Shown: positions 23,820 to 34,905 of the stretch, in pieces
Numbering within the stretch: position 1 is the first letter of the stretch
Layout: each line of letters opens with the position of its first letter
NCBI RefSeq assembly: GCF_032854445.1
Contig: NC_088301.1
Span: forward strand, 8,242,281-8,306,280
From: Liolophura sinensis
Taxonomy: Eukaryota; Mollusca; Polyplacophora; Chitonida; Chitonidae
Reading direction: 5' to 3'
DNA length: 64,000 nucleotides
The notes under the pieces: model-generated
Seen by the model: the letters and a program-made list of their open reading frames with translations, nothing else
Databases searched by the model: none
What the model was told of the DNA's origin: nothing
Translations under genes and position numbers: made by a program

Positions 23820-25104
23820 CAACAGTGATTTTTAAGCGAGAACTTCTATAATCAATCCAATCTCGACATGTTTAAGACTAAACTAACGTCACTCCATTTA
23901 TTTCCGCACAATCAGATCATCGGCATTACATGATCCGTTAAATGGCCGTAAAAAAGAAAGATTTGCATAACACACAAAACTAATTAAAATATTTAAGCTT
24001 AATAAAGCTGTTATCGTTTGTACCACCTTTCACACATGTATATAACTTAAAATGTGCCACGTAGTGCTCATTTCATGATGTCTGAAACATATGTAGGCGT
24101 AACACACGCGCGCTCAAGATTACCACGTAAACCATAGATTAAAATTTATAAATTTACCTGGTAAATGCCACTTTTTGAATGCCGGTCAAAATACTGTGTA
24201 AAGTATAGATGTTAAATTTGGTGATAACGTAATGAATAATGAATACAAATCAGAAGATTTCTCGATGTAATATTATTTTTTCTCATACATACATGCATAA
24301 AACTACATGGACAACAGAATTATACGTGGCTGCTGGCTTTTCCCCTGGTTGTACCTGGGAGTGTCTGACCGCTACCTGCGGATGGCCGTGGGCGTCCCTG
24401 GTTTTCTCTCACTGTAATGCTGGCCGCCGTTGTATAATCGAAATATTCTTGAATGAATAAATAAATATACCTGGAGATAGGGGTTGCGGATTCTCCCAGG
24501 CTGTGTCCGGTTTTCTCCCCCCAAAAAACTTACTGCCGTACTAGACCTGCAGCATTTTTGCGTTCGGTTTAAACTCAGAATCAAATAATCCATTACACTA
24601 AGGAATGAATAAATAAATAATAAATAACTGAGTATATAAACGAATAAATAAATAAATAAAGGGATAAACGAGTAAGCCTGACAGACACGGGGAGTAACAA
24701 AGTTTGTTTGTAACAAAGTGTGTTGCTGGTGGATAAATCTGGTTTGTGGGTGTTATGGGCATAACACTTAAATAGGAGAAATGTTTACCTCTGAGCAACA
24801 TGAAATTGCGTTCACGTGACCTCTCACACGAATGGGATCTCGCTTTCACAAAAGAGCGTGTTGCATGAACCCCGCTTGGCTAACCAGAATTGCAATGATC
24901 AGATGCGTCAGGTCAGACCTGGCCGTGATGGTATTCACCCATATTAACTACCCATTTTCAATATAACGGATTTCTACGTATGTGATGTTTCTTTTTTGTT
25001 CCGTATAGTTACAAGGGGTCATTTGTGACCAGTCTTACTGTGGCGTTCTTTGCAAGTATATGTATGCCGCAGCTTCACTTCAATTACGTTCGTTATGGAA
25101 TCAA
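23820..25104. other. Intergenic with SINE fragments
   Basis: No gene is supported. It contains the family-1 fragment at 24355-24472 and a further weak one to about 24545. Confidence 0.45.
24355..24472 (+). mobile_element. 3' fragment of SINE family 1
   Basis: ctacctgcggatggccgtgg, then gtaatgctggccgccgttgt, then gaaatattcttgaat and an (aaat)n tail. The head is missing. Confidence 0.75.
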
Positions 25105-25308
25105 TCTAACCAATGCGGTCGCTGTGAGTCCAATTCATGGTGGCTTCCTATCCGGCCGTAAGTGCGAAGGTCTGTTAGCAACCTGCTGATGGTCGGGGGG
25201 TTCCCCCGGGCTATATCCGGTTTCCTCCCACCATAACGCTGGCCGCCGTCGTATAAGTGAAATATTCTTTATCACACAAGTCAAATCAAATAAATAATAA
25301 ATACATAT
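25105..25308 (+). mobile_element. Family-1 SINE lacking the tRNA-like head
   Basis: Begins near ccaatgcggtcgctgtgag, continues ggcttcctatccggccgtaa and ataacgctggccgccgtcgt, and ends gaaatattcttta with an aaataaataa tail. Confidence 0.8.
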
Positions 25309-25429
25309 CAATACATCCTTTAGTTTGAATACGTTTAGTTGCTAAACCAAAATGCTTACAAACCCAAGACACAGACAAGATATCAACAAGATCGCAGCCC
25401 CACACAAAATGATGAGACCACACCAGGGT

Positions 25430-26735
25430 GATTATCTCACTCAAAACGCTTAGATCAACAACAGGGTAACTGTCCGACTCAATACCCTGACACCAAGAAC
25501 AGAATGGCAACCCCACTCAATACGCTGAGATCAACTATAGGATAACAATCCCACTCAAAACGCTGAGATCAACAACAGGATAACTGTCCGACTCAATACG
25601 CTGACACCAAGAACAGAATGGCAAACCCACTCAATACGCTGAGATTAACAACAGGATAACTGTCCGACTCAATACGCTGACACCAAGAAGAGAATGACAA
25701 TCCCACTCAATATGCTGACACCAAGAAAAGAATGACAATCCCGCTCAATACGCTGAGATGAACTATAAGATAACAATCCTCTCAAAACGCTTACACCAAG
25801 AACAGAATGACAATCCCATTCAACACGCTGACACCAAGGACAGAAGAACAATCCCACTCAATACGCTGACATCAAGAACAGAATGGCATCCCACTCAATA
25901 TGCTGGCACCAACAACAGAAGAACAATCCCACTCAATACGCTGACACTAAGAACAGGATAACTGTTCTATTGAATATGTTGAGATCACCAATAGGATGAC
26001 AATCCCACTCAATACGCTGAGATCAACTATAAGATAACGATCCCACTCAATACGCTGACATCAAGAACAGAATGACAATCCCACTGAGTACGCTGACACC
26101 AACAACGCTGAGATCACCAACAGAAGAACTCTATCCCTCAAAACGCTGGGATCAACAATTGGATAACAATCCAACTCAAAACACTGAGACTAGCAATAGG
26201 ATAACAATCCAACCCAAAACATTGAGACTAGCAATAAGGTAACAATCAAACTCAAAACGTTGAGACTAGCAATAGGATAACAATCCAACCCAAAACATTG
26301 AGACAAGCAATAAGGTAACAATCCAACTCAAAACATTGAGATTAGCAATAAGGTAACAATCCAGCTCAAAACATTGAGACTAGCAATAGGATAACAATCC
26401 AACTGAAAACATTAAGACTAGCAATAAGGTAACAATCCAACTGAAAACACAGAGACTAGCAATAAGGTAACAATCCAACTAAAAACATAGAGACTAGCAA
26501 TACGGTAACAATCCAGCTCAAAACATTGAGACTAGCAATAAGGTAACAATCCAACTAAAAACATTGAGACTAGCAATAAGGTAACAATCCATCTCAAAAC
26601 ATTGAGACTAACAATAAGGTAACAGTCCAACTCAAAACATTGAGACTAGCAATAAGGTAACAATTCAACTCAAAACGCTGACACCAACATTAGGATGGAA
26701 ATCTCACTCAAAAACTGAGATCAACAATAGCGAAA
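25430..26735. repeat. 38-base minisatellite with two subfamilies
   Basis: About 34 units. Type A (25430-26140) has caatcccactcaatacgctg with agatcaac or acaccaag variants. Type B (26150-26680) has caatccaactcaaaacattg followed by agactagcaataaggtaa. Both have a period near 38 bases, and the switch between types is abrupt near 26150. The array lies just downstream of the polymerase-like remnant. Confidence 0.9.
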
Positions 26736-26769
26736 TGGAAAATCACATTTAAAACCCGCTGTGTGTTTC

Positions 26770-28170
26770 CCCGTGACGCCACCATCGGATGTGGAGACTG
26801 CAGGCATAGCGAAGGCTAGGCAAGGTCAAAACCATGGCATGGAATCCTACGATCCGCTGACACCGCATATCCTGCGCGTCACGCCCCGTTAGTTACAGCG
26901 ATGGAAAGTGATAATCGGCCTGCCGACGAGGTTTTTCTTCGGGCAGTCGTGCATATCTTTGCCCTCCTCGCCGATGAGAGTGAACACGGAACACAGATCG
27001 TGAAACAAGTAGCGGAGAGTGAGCCCGGCAATACTGATACAGCCTTTGAACACGTCGACGTGCATGGTTCGGTAGAACGTTACCATCTTCTCTACCGCCT
27101 CCATGAAGGATGTCACGTCCGGGTTCTTCCACTGCAGGAAATCTTGAACATCACTGTGAACATGTTGTGCTTCGTCCACGTCTCTTGTGGGGTGGCAAAA
27201 GGCATGTGATTATTTTTGCGTTTGACGACACACTCCCTATCACTGGATTTATTAAGGTGGAGTGAAGTTGTTCCTTGATCAAGTACAGGTCATACTCCCC
27301 CGAGTTTAAGCTAGTCAGTTCAGTCGACAAATTTATTCCCTATCCGCCAAGTTTAAGACGGTTTGGTGTGCTTGGGATCTGAACGCTGTTGAAGTTCAAG
27401 CTGGCACTCGTGGTGATGTGGTGAGACATCAATTCCCTTCAGCCGGACGTCGTCTCATCCAGACGGGGCCAGGTATTCTTCGAAATCGAAACACGCTGGG
27501 TAAGGGAATATCTTGTCTTCGTCTTCCCGAAGGCAAATGCCCATATCCGCTAACTCCTCGAATATAGTGGATTGGTTGTGGAATACACCACCCGGGTACT
27601 TGCGGCGAACGGCATCGGTGCACGTCTGACCATGGAATCATAATTATAAGCGTCAAGTCCGACATTCATATACCATTCGTAGTCCGTAAATCGCGTTCCA
27701 AGTCGATAATCGCCCACGCCTTCCGAAAAATTTTATGTCACAACTTGCATGTGTAGGATTGAGTGTAGAGGGCCAGTTCCTTGACGTAGCTGATATGATA
27801 ATCGTAAGGGATCAGCAGCATGGTAAAAGCGTTCACTGTGGGTTACGATGGGGAAGAATTGATAAACTTGAATAACATGACCGAATTTACACTAGATCGT
27901 GTCTACAACGCTGAGAAAAACACAAGGGGAATGTCTAGGGCCCACCTCTACTACCTCGAGATATACTCGGTGGTAATCTCGAACGTCGCGGTCTTTGGCC
28001 TTGTCCAGATGCACGGCAAAACACCAAAATAAACATAAACGGTCCTTATGAGGTCCATTACTCTCACCGACTAACGTGTACAGTCCCTTGTAGTCTTGCA
28101 GGTAGGGTGGCAAGGTTACCCCCACCAACCGGCTGGTCGGATAGTTTGTAGGCAAACAGCACGTTGATTA
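26770..28170 (-). pseudogene. Decayed family-B DNA-polymerase-like gene of a virus-like or Polinton-like element
   Basis: Read on the minus strand, coding-like blocks follow in the expected order but in shifting frames with stops. They are: a block with DRLCLFWCFAVHL (near 28030); a finger-like block with FRKAWAI (near 27720); YPGGVFHNQSTIFEELADMG (near 27580); FDFE at 27479-27490, which fits the Exo I (DxE) motif of family-B polymerases; then a block to 26889 with GCISIAGLTLRYLF and IITFHR. Weaker traces continue to about 26770, past stops. From general knowledge this block order occurs in large polymerase-like proteins scattered through invertebrate genomes. The assignment rests on motif memory, not on a search. 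It is broken and cannot encode a working enzyme as it stands. Confidence 0.5.
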
Positions 28171-28834
28171 TGAGACCCCATTAGGGTCCTCGGTACCGCG
28201 TTGTAAATATTCACGAGACCGTAGGATGTGGATGATGAAGACCGGTGGAGTAGCGGCTTTGGCGATGAGATGGTGGTCGGCCCACCTACACCTCCAAGAG
28301 AGGCTGAGGGCCCAACGGCTGTGGTGATGGTACTGAACTTGCCGGAGGTAAGCTCGCCTACTCTTCCAGAAAACATCTCACCAACTACCCCAGCAACGGA
28401 CGACTCGACACTTGGGTGAAGGCATCCTAGACACAAACCCTCCGATCCTAACAAGTTAAGAAGTATTCCGTTGGGGATTCCGACCCTCGGAGCGGAGGAG
28501 ATGTGGGATGTTTAGCCCGGGCAGAGCGGGGTAGAGACGGCAAGTGTACAGGGAGCGTGAAGAAATAGTGGTGTCGCCCTATCTTCCACCCAACAGCTCA
28601 AGTCTTTTTCTATTTATGAAATATATATATGTTTTAAAAAATAAAAAAAAATTATGAGTATAATTAAAGATGTACAGCATAGAGAGTAAAACCAGAGCAG
28701 CGACAACAGTGTGTGCTGGCAAATGGTCACACGTAACCGGTGAAGTATGGCCTCTTGTCAATTTACATCAGTCAGAATTTTATTCTGACAGATCATGTAA
28801 GTAGCTAACTGCGTTCTTGTCAGTATGGAAGCCG
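28171..28834. other. Flank of the polymerase-like remnant; low-complexity coding-like stretch
   Basis: On the minus strand a Ser/Gly/Thr-rich open frame (about 28116-28454) reads into the remnant and may be its degraded N-terminal linker. The remainder holds no supported gene. Confidence 0.3.
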
Positions 28835-29400
28835 ATCGAGCTACCTCGACCTTTCTAATACAAGGCGAAACCCAAGAGCCTCTCTCCAAAGCGGTCCCTG
28901 TTTAACTATAGTCCCTGTAGCGAGGTAATGAGGCAACGAGGTAGCTGAGGCATACAACGTGTGTAAGTTGGGTTCTTGAGATGGATTTTTGTACCCTGGG
29001 GCCTTACTAAGTATTACTTCACTTAACACAACTACGTCACTCAAATTTCAACGGCCGAGGAGGTTTCCACTAGTGCGCTGTGGTGACCCAAGAGCCTTTC
29101 TCCAACGCGGCTTCAAGACCAGGTCTGACCGGCTTCCAGCCCGATCGTACAAATAAATAAATAAATAAATACATTTAAATAAAGAATAAATCAAATTTCA
29201 GATTCCTACCATTAACCAGTGCTGAAATATGGCGTAGTCAAAATTAACAGGATGGACAAAGATGAACGGAAAAACGACCACTATATATACCCCAGCCAAA
29301 ATCCTGTCCCAGCGCCACTCCAGTACCTCGTTACCTCGCTTCACTACCTTGTTACCTCGCTGCATCGACCTGTATTAGAAAGGTCGAGGCAGCGAAATGT
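28835..29400. repeat. Foldback: inverted repeats built from short gaggtaacg-type units
   Basis: ctcgacctttctaataca at 28845-28862 is matched in reverse by tgtattagaaaggtcgag at 29370-29387. Tracts rich in gcgaggtaa at about 28917-28943 pair with tacctcgttacctcgct around 29324-29340. A direct repeat (cccaagagcct.tctccaa) occurs at about 28873 and 29088. A (aaat)n tract at about 29151-29175 lies in the loop. Confidence 0.55.
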
Positions 29401-29403
29401 CTT

Positions 29404-29692
29404 CTATCGCCTTCTAAATGTCAGCTGCCAACTGGGGTGTATCTTTACATCCCCTGACCATGGTCTGTAGCGAGTACGGTATGAAGCACGATGAGATGAA
29501 TGTAAGGACTTGGCGTGTGTTGTAGGATGATACCCAGCCAGGCGTTGAAAAAGACGTGAACAGGGACCGGCGAACTTTGCCCATGGAGAGTTTTTTCTTA
29601 CGCGCCGGGGGGCTACTTCGCTGGACAACATCTATGGTGGAGGATTTTGTGTTTTTGTGGTTCAAGGAGAAGCACGGAGAGGCAAATGTCAA
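29404..29692 (-). CDS. Hypothetical basic open frame, weak
   Basis: A 92-codon frame starting at a true ATG (29692) encodes a serine- and lysine/arginine-rich product with no recognised domain. It lies between the foldback and a promoter-like segment, near the polymerase-like remnant. Chance is a real possibility. Confidence 0.2.
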
Positions 29693-29940
29693 CCTCGGGA
29701 TCTGCGTGACGGGTGGTCCCCGGGACGGTTTAGAAATATGAGAGTTGTGACTTAGCCAATGGGAAATGTTTAAAGTGTGATGGCTCGCGCCTGTCGCTCA
29801 TTTGGCACTCACTATGGTGGTATGTGGTATGTGTTCTACGGAGAAGGGAGAAGGTCTTGTGGTGTGTCAGCTGGTGACGTACGAGGTCCGCCCAACGGGT
29901 GAATGCCCTGCCATATGGGCCGCATGCATACGTTATGGTT

Positions 29941-30060
29941 TATAAAGCCAGATGACGGAGCCGCTCAAACCAGCTGTACAAACTGACGTTAGACTCACTC
30001 GTCGGCCATTGGTCCGTCCTGCTAACATCCCATTGGACGACCAGGCGCGGACGTCAAAGA
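29941..30060. promoter_or_regulatory. Promoter-like segment: TATA box, two CCAAT boxes, GC-rich E2F/CRE-like site
   Basis: TATAAA at 29941-29946, attgg (reverse CCAAT) near 30008 and 30032, then ggcgcggacgtcaaag near 30047. The site mix resembles the module at 2283-2640. The transcribed strand is uncertain; a plus-strand start near 29970 could serve the gene at 30866. Confidence 0.35.
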
Positions 30061-30865
30061 AAGCCGAACCCGAAAATTAGCCCTTTCTACACGAACAAGC
30101 TCAACACCACAACTCTATCAGCAGACCATTTAAACCCACGCCACGTTCAGTCCGCGCTCAACGAACAATCAAGGCTCAACGGCGTCTTCTCAACAGCGGC
30201 ACTTGAATGCGACCCGTAGGCCTCATTACTACTTTCCTACTTTATAGACTTTTTTGAGTTTTGGGGTGTTTTTTTTTTAAATGTCGTTTTGGGAATTGGC
30301 GTTGCAGCTGGTATACGATTGTCTGTTTCGACAGATTTGATGCAGCTTAGTCAAACCGAAGTCACCCTCTCTAATCATTTGTGGGGAATTTGAAGTGTGA
30401 AATTCTTTCATCTAAGAAAAAATTAGTTTGAAATGATTAAAATAGGACTAATCCCATGTTTTCAAGGACGCACATGAGAACTTTTTGATAGTTCTTTCAG
30501 ATTTTAATTAGTCCAGCAGATTGTTATGACAGGTCCATTAACAACTACATTATACACCGCTTGCTTTTACACAACAGCAATTTTGATTACGTGAATTTTT
30601 TTCTTTGAAAATTGATTTGGTCACGATATCATCGATAAAGGCGGAGAACAGCAAGGTTTTCCCATTAGTAACACTTCTAATTATGGGGCAGATGACACAT
30701 TATTGAGTATAAAATGAGAACCTTTCTCACAAAATTTTCGTGTATAAACCAAATAACTTTTTAGAAGGAACATGAAAGGGTATAATATATACATATTGAA
30801 GTAATTTTTGTTCACTAACATATCGGAATGTTCTAACCTTTAAATAATTGTAATTCATTTTACAG
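30061..30865. other. Possible 5' leader and first intron of the next gene
   Basis: No coding exon identified. The first exon of the secreted-protein gene, with its ATG, should lie here or further upstream because the exon at 30866 needs two preceding bases in phase. Confidence 0.35.
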
Positions 30866-33800
30866 GTTCACAGTGCTTGCCCCTGTTTGGTTGTCTCTTT
30901 TGATTGCCCTTCCTTCGGCATCTGCCCAGCCTTGTCAGTTTTCTTGTGACCAAACAATTCCAGCCTGCAATCAACAGCCTACAAACACTCAGCTATTGAC
31001 ATGTACCTGTTCGGTTGATGAAACTGACTTGGGAACTTTTTGTGAGTGAGTAATGCTTTATGTTCTGTCCATTTAGTTACCACCATACTCATTGTTTTGA
31101 TGGGTGCAAGAGACGTATTGGGGCTTGAGAGAAATTCATAACCACACATTTGACACCTTTTAGACTATTTCATATAAAAGACTGCAGAGAAGAGAGAGAG
31201 CATCGACGACAATGCGATAGACAGCTGGTAAATTATCACACATATTTCCAGTGAAATTACACATATTACCAGTGAAAATTTATTTTATTCTAACTGTACA
31301 TGTAAATGCTGTGTTGTCATCACATTTAATATACAATAACATTAAAAAAATGTGAACAGTTTTCTGGCTGCCTACTTCCCCACAAAGTCAAAGTGTATCC
31401 AGGAAAACAATATAAAAAGAGTAAGTGTAAAGGCAAATGGTGAAATACGGTCTCTTGTGAATTTACCTCTGTTAGAGTTTTATTCTACCTGTTCATGTAT
31501 AACCTTTCATGATGGGTCAAATGTTTTGCTTTCATCAGAATATTTAACAACGTACCAGATTGCTGTCCCTGTATAGTTGAATGTGGCACAACACAGTTGG
31601 TGTCTAATATGGCCCTCACCTCGTCTCTGAACCCCAGTGCTGCACAGTTCGTAGCATTCATTGGAACTAGTGCTCGAAACCAAGCAAACTTCATTTCTTC
31701 TGCGTTCAAAAAGGTAAGCTTATGCATTTCATGCGGGAGCCCTTATACAGTCTTTGCAAAAATGGTTGGTGCATATAGAATTAGACCTACTTGTAGAAAT
31801 CTGAGAGCGTCCATTCTTTCTCTTATTGCACTTCAGAACAGTTTCACTACGGTCAGTTATTTGCCTTAATCAAACCGCCATTTTGAGAAAGCCTGTTACG
31901 TATGCTTAGAAAATGCTTAGCACACGGACAAATGGTAATGTTACAGAATGTGAAACTATCTTCCAGTATTCAATTCGATTTATTGAGAATGACGCCAAGG
32001 GCAGTGTAATGATGAACGTCAGTACTTCGTGTGCCCTCCTCTTACTTGAATAACGACTTCCAAACGTCGAGATATGCATGGTTAGCAAGTCTTTCCTGTG
32101 GAATATTGGCCCATACTTCCAACAATGAGTTTTCTAGTTGATTTAGGTTTTGTGACCGAGTATCTAATGATCGAACACCACGGTCGAATTCTTCCCATAA
32201 ATTCTCTGTGGCATTCAGATTTGGAGATTTAGGTAGTTGGCGTCTATGGTTATGTTTTCATTTTCGACGAAATCTTTAACCACATTGGCACGATGAACCA
32301 GCGCATTGTCATCCTGCAAGGCAAAGTTGCCATCGAAAGATGCTCCAGCCCAGGGAATCATGTTTTGGCGCAGAATGTCCCGATAGTGTACACCAGTGAC
32401 GTTTTGGCGTAACACAATAAGATTGGATTTACCCTCGGCATACATAGCGCCCCAGACGCGCTGAGAACACTCTCCCATTGCTATTCTTTCTTGGATACAG
32501 TCATCTTGAAAACTCTAGCTCTTGTGAAGGAGGAATTTGATTCGTCTGCAAAGATGACATGGCGCCAGTGATTCACGGTAAGGTGTCGACACTGTTGGGT
32601 CTATGAGAACCTCTGCTGACGGTCACCCTGGACAAGGCTGGTTTCTTGACGAGTCGTTTAGCTCTATAACGTTAATCCTTCTGTGTCAGTCTGCGTGTTG
32701 TCGTTCTAACGCTAACGTCGACGTTTGCCATTTGAACCCATTGATCTCGAAACCAAGCTGAAGTCATTCTTCGGTTTTGCCGCGCCAAAATGTAAAGCGG
32801 AGGTCTACTCTTGCTGTTGTAATTCGAGGACGACTTGTGCTTTTACCTGCAAAGACATCACCGGTCAGCGATGCAATACCAAAATTCTCGTGACGGTATT
32901 ACGCCTGAACCTGGTTCTCCGGACGACTGTCACTAGCCCATAGCCTTCTTGACCCAAGATTACTATTTCCCAGTGTCCCCAGATACTTCTTACACCCAGC
33001 ATGTTCTAAAGAAGGTATGAAGCAGAGATAGGCTTTTCATGTGCAAGTTTCTGACCTAACCTCAGAACGCTATGGATCTGACCTTTCAAAACTCAGTAGT
33101 TTTATTCTCTTATTTATTATAACTCTGCATTCGTCCATAGAAACAGAGGGGACATTAAAATATGCTTATTTGCATGTGGAAAGTGCATAGTCACATTCTT
33201 ATAACACACAAAATACTGTCAGTAAGTATTCATTGGACATGTTATCATGTCCGGAATTTAAGCCTGCACGACATGCTCCAGCCATTTTGGTGAAGACTGT
33301 ATAATAATTTGACATATAGGAAAACAAGGCTATATGTTAAGTAAAATATCAAGAACAGTACAGTTTCAGTTCGCTCTGAGATCACTTATCCATGTTCCCA
33401 GCTTATATTACACATTAGCTGCTTTGAATCGTTAAATTCACAAACCGGTATCTCGGTCGTGTCGTCTATGCTGTCATCAAAGTGTCAATTCAATCCTCAC
33501 GCTACGAAAACGATTGGTCAAAAATGTGCCATGGTGGAGGATTAAGGCTAGCTACGATTGGTCAAAAATGTGCCTTGGTGGAGGATTAGGGCTAGCTACG
33601 ATTGGTCAAAAAATGTGCCATGGTGGAGGATTAGGGCTAGCTGCGATTCGTCCAAAAATGTGCCATGATGGAGGATTAGGACTAGCTACAGTTGATCACA
33701 AACGTGCCATGGTGGAGGATTAGGGCTAGCTATGATTGGTCAGAAATGTGCCATGGTGGAGGATTAGTGCTAGATAGAGTTGATCACAAATGTGCCAATT

Positions 33801-34383
33801 CATTATGTGTTTATTAACAAGGTAGAAAGAAACACAACCTCTATAACTGTTGTTCTTCATGCATGTATATGTAATATGCTCCTCACGTTCATCCGTCTTT
33901 TCGTTCACCATCTTTGTCCGGAATCAACACACAAGCAAATTGGGGGAACCATACTCCATGCATACTACTTTTGTACATAACACTGGCCACATTTTTGAAG
34001 AAAGAACAAGGGAGACAAACCTGAATCGTTTGTGTTGTATGTTTAAATCGATAAAGGGCACAGGTTATTTATCATGTTTGGCACATAGAACGTCACATAT
34101 AAAATCTATCAAACTCATAACTGAAAGTAAACATACGTTATCCAGCGTAAAATGTATTTGATAAAAAAATTTCAATAAGTGTAATACGTGCTTTAACTGT
34201 AACTTAATGTTGAATATCTTTCAAAATGTGACCTTTAACAACTACATTTGCATCGGAATTCGTATCGCATACATAAATTTATAAATATAAATATTCTGTA
34301 TAGTGCTTTTTAGTATTCCACAAATAACATCGTATTCTGTCTTATTGCTACTCTCTTTTTCACATCCGTTTCAGCACCGGTAA
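30866..34383 (+). CDS. Partly resolved gene for a small secreted cysteine-containing protein; unknown family
   Basis: Exon 30866-31041 follows a good acceptor (ttttacag) and encodes a hydrophobic signal-like core (VLAPVWLSLLIALPSASA), then a mature start QPCQFSCDQTIPACNQQ and TCTC, ending at ttttt|gtgagt. The next exon, best placed at 31559-31713 (acceptor accag, donor aag|gtaagc), continues in phase as YCCPCIVECGTTQ and ends SSAFKK. A last exon starts at 34375 after tttcag. In the strict phase it ends after two codons at 34381-34383. In another frame it stays open to 34469-34471 with an acidic Ser/Thr-rich tail, so an exon or splice choice may be missing. AATAAA follows at 34523. The first exon with the ATG was not found. 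The 31.7-34.4 kb intron holds a Tc1 remnant and a minisatellite. Confidence 0.5.
31960..32960 (-). pseudogene. Decayed Tc1/mariner transposase
   Basis: Minus-strand blocks in order: HVIFADES (first catalytic region, about 32530-32556), VWGAMYAEGK, ALQDDNALVHRANVV (second catalytic aspartate, about 32280-32322), and SPNLNATENLWEEFDRG (third acidic residue region, about 32165-32215). Stops and frame switches separate the blocks, so it is inactive. It lies in an intron of the plus-strand secreted-protein gene. Terminal inverted repeats were not resolved by eye. Confidence 0.8.
33512..33797. repeat. 44-46-base minisatellite, about 6.5 copies
   Basis: Units start at 33512, 33556, 33600, 33645, 33691, 33734 and 33779. 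The consensus starts gattggtcaaaaatgtgcca and ends gattagggctagctac. Confidence 0.9.
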
Positions 34384-34522
34384 CTCTTCTGATAAGGAGA
34401 CCTCGGAAGACGCCAGCTTTCTACAACTGACAACTGAAAACGACTTTGACAAGACCCTGACTGCAACATGACGATGAATGAACTTCTCTGTCAGCACTTA
34501 TAATGGCTGTAAAAACACATTG

Positions 34523-34528
34523 AATAAA
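34523..34528 (+). terminator. Polyadenylation signal AATAAA
   Basis: AATAAA about 50 to 140 bases after the possible stop codons of the secreted-protein gene, which supports a 3' terminal exon at 34375 onward. Confidence 0.55.
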
Positions 34529-34774
34529 CCCGTTAATAACATGCAAGGAATATTGTTTTATAACCTGATTTATCTACTAAGGCATATGTGAATTTAAGAT
34601 CAGATTTACAACACATTTAGTCTGTGGAAAAAACCCTGGAATGGAACAATGTTGTCTGAAGGACCTGGTATTGTGAGGTGAAGAATCGCCACCAGTACAA
34701 GAAGCTTTTGAAACCACAAGAAGTGAAACTCACTATAATAGCTATGACTGCCATGCACCTTACGTAATTTTCTT

Positions 34775-34905
34775 GGTTCAGTTTTATTTATTTCATTGGA
34801 CTTTTTTTACGTAATACTCACGGCTCCAACCAGCATTATGGTGGGGGGAAACCGGGCAGCCTGGTGGAAACCCGCGACCATTCGCTGGCTGCTTTCCACG
34901 CATAT
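34775..34905 (-). mobile_element. 3' half of a family-1 SINE
   Basis: Reverse of the SINE tail and body: tttatttatttcattgg, then cagcattatggtggggggaa and ccgcgaccattcgctggctg. The head is missing. Confidence 0.7.

Noticed and set aside
25430-26735. Regular repeats as a possible CRISPR array
   Set aside because: Whole units repeat with no unique spacers, no cas genes, and the context is a spliced animal genome.
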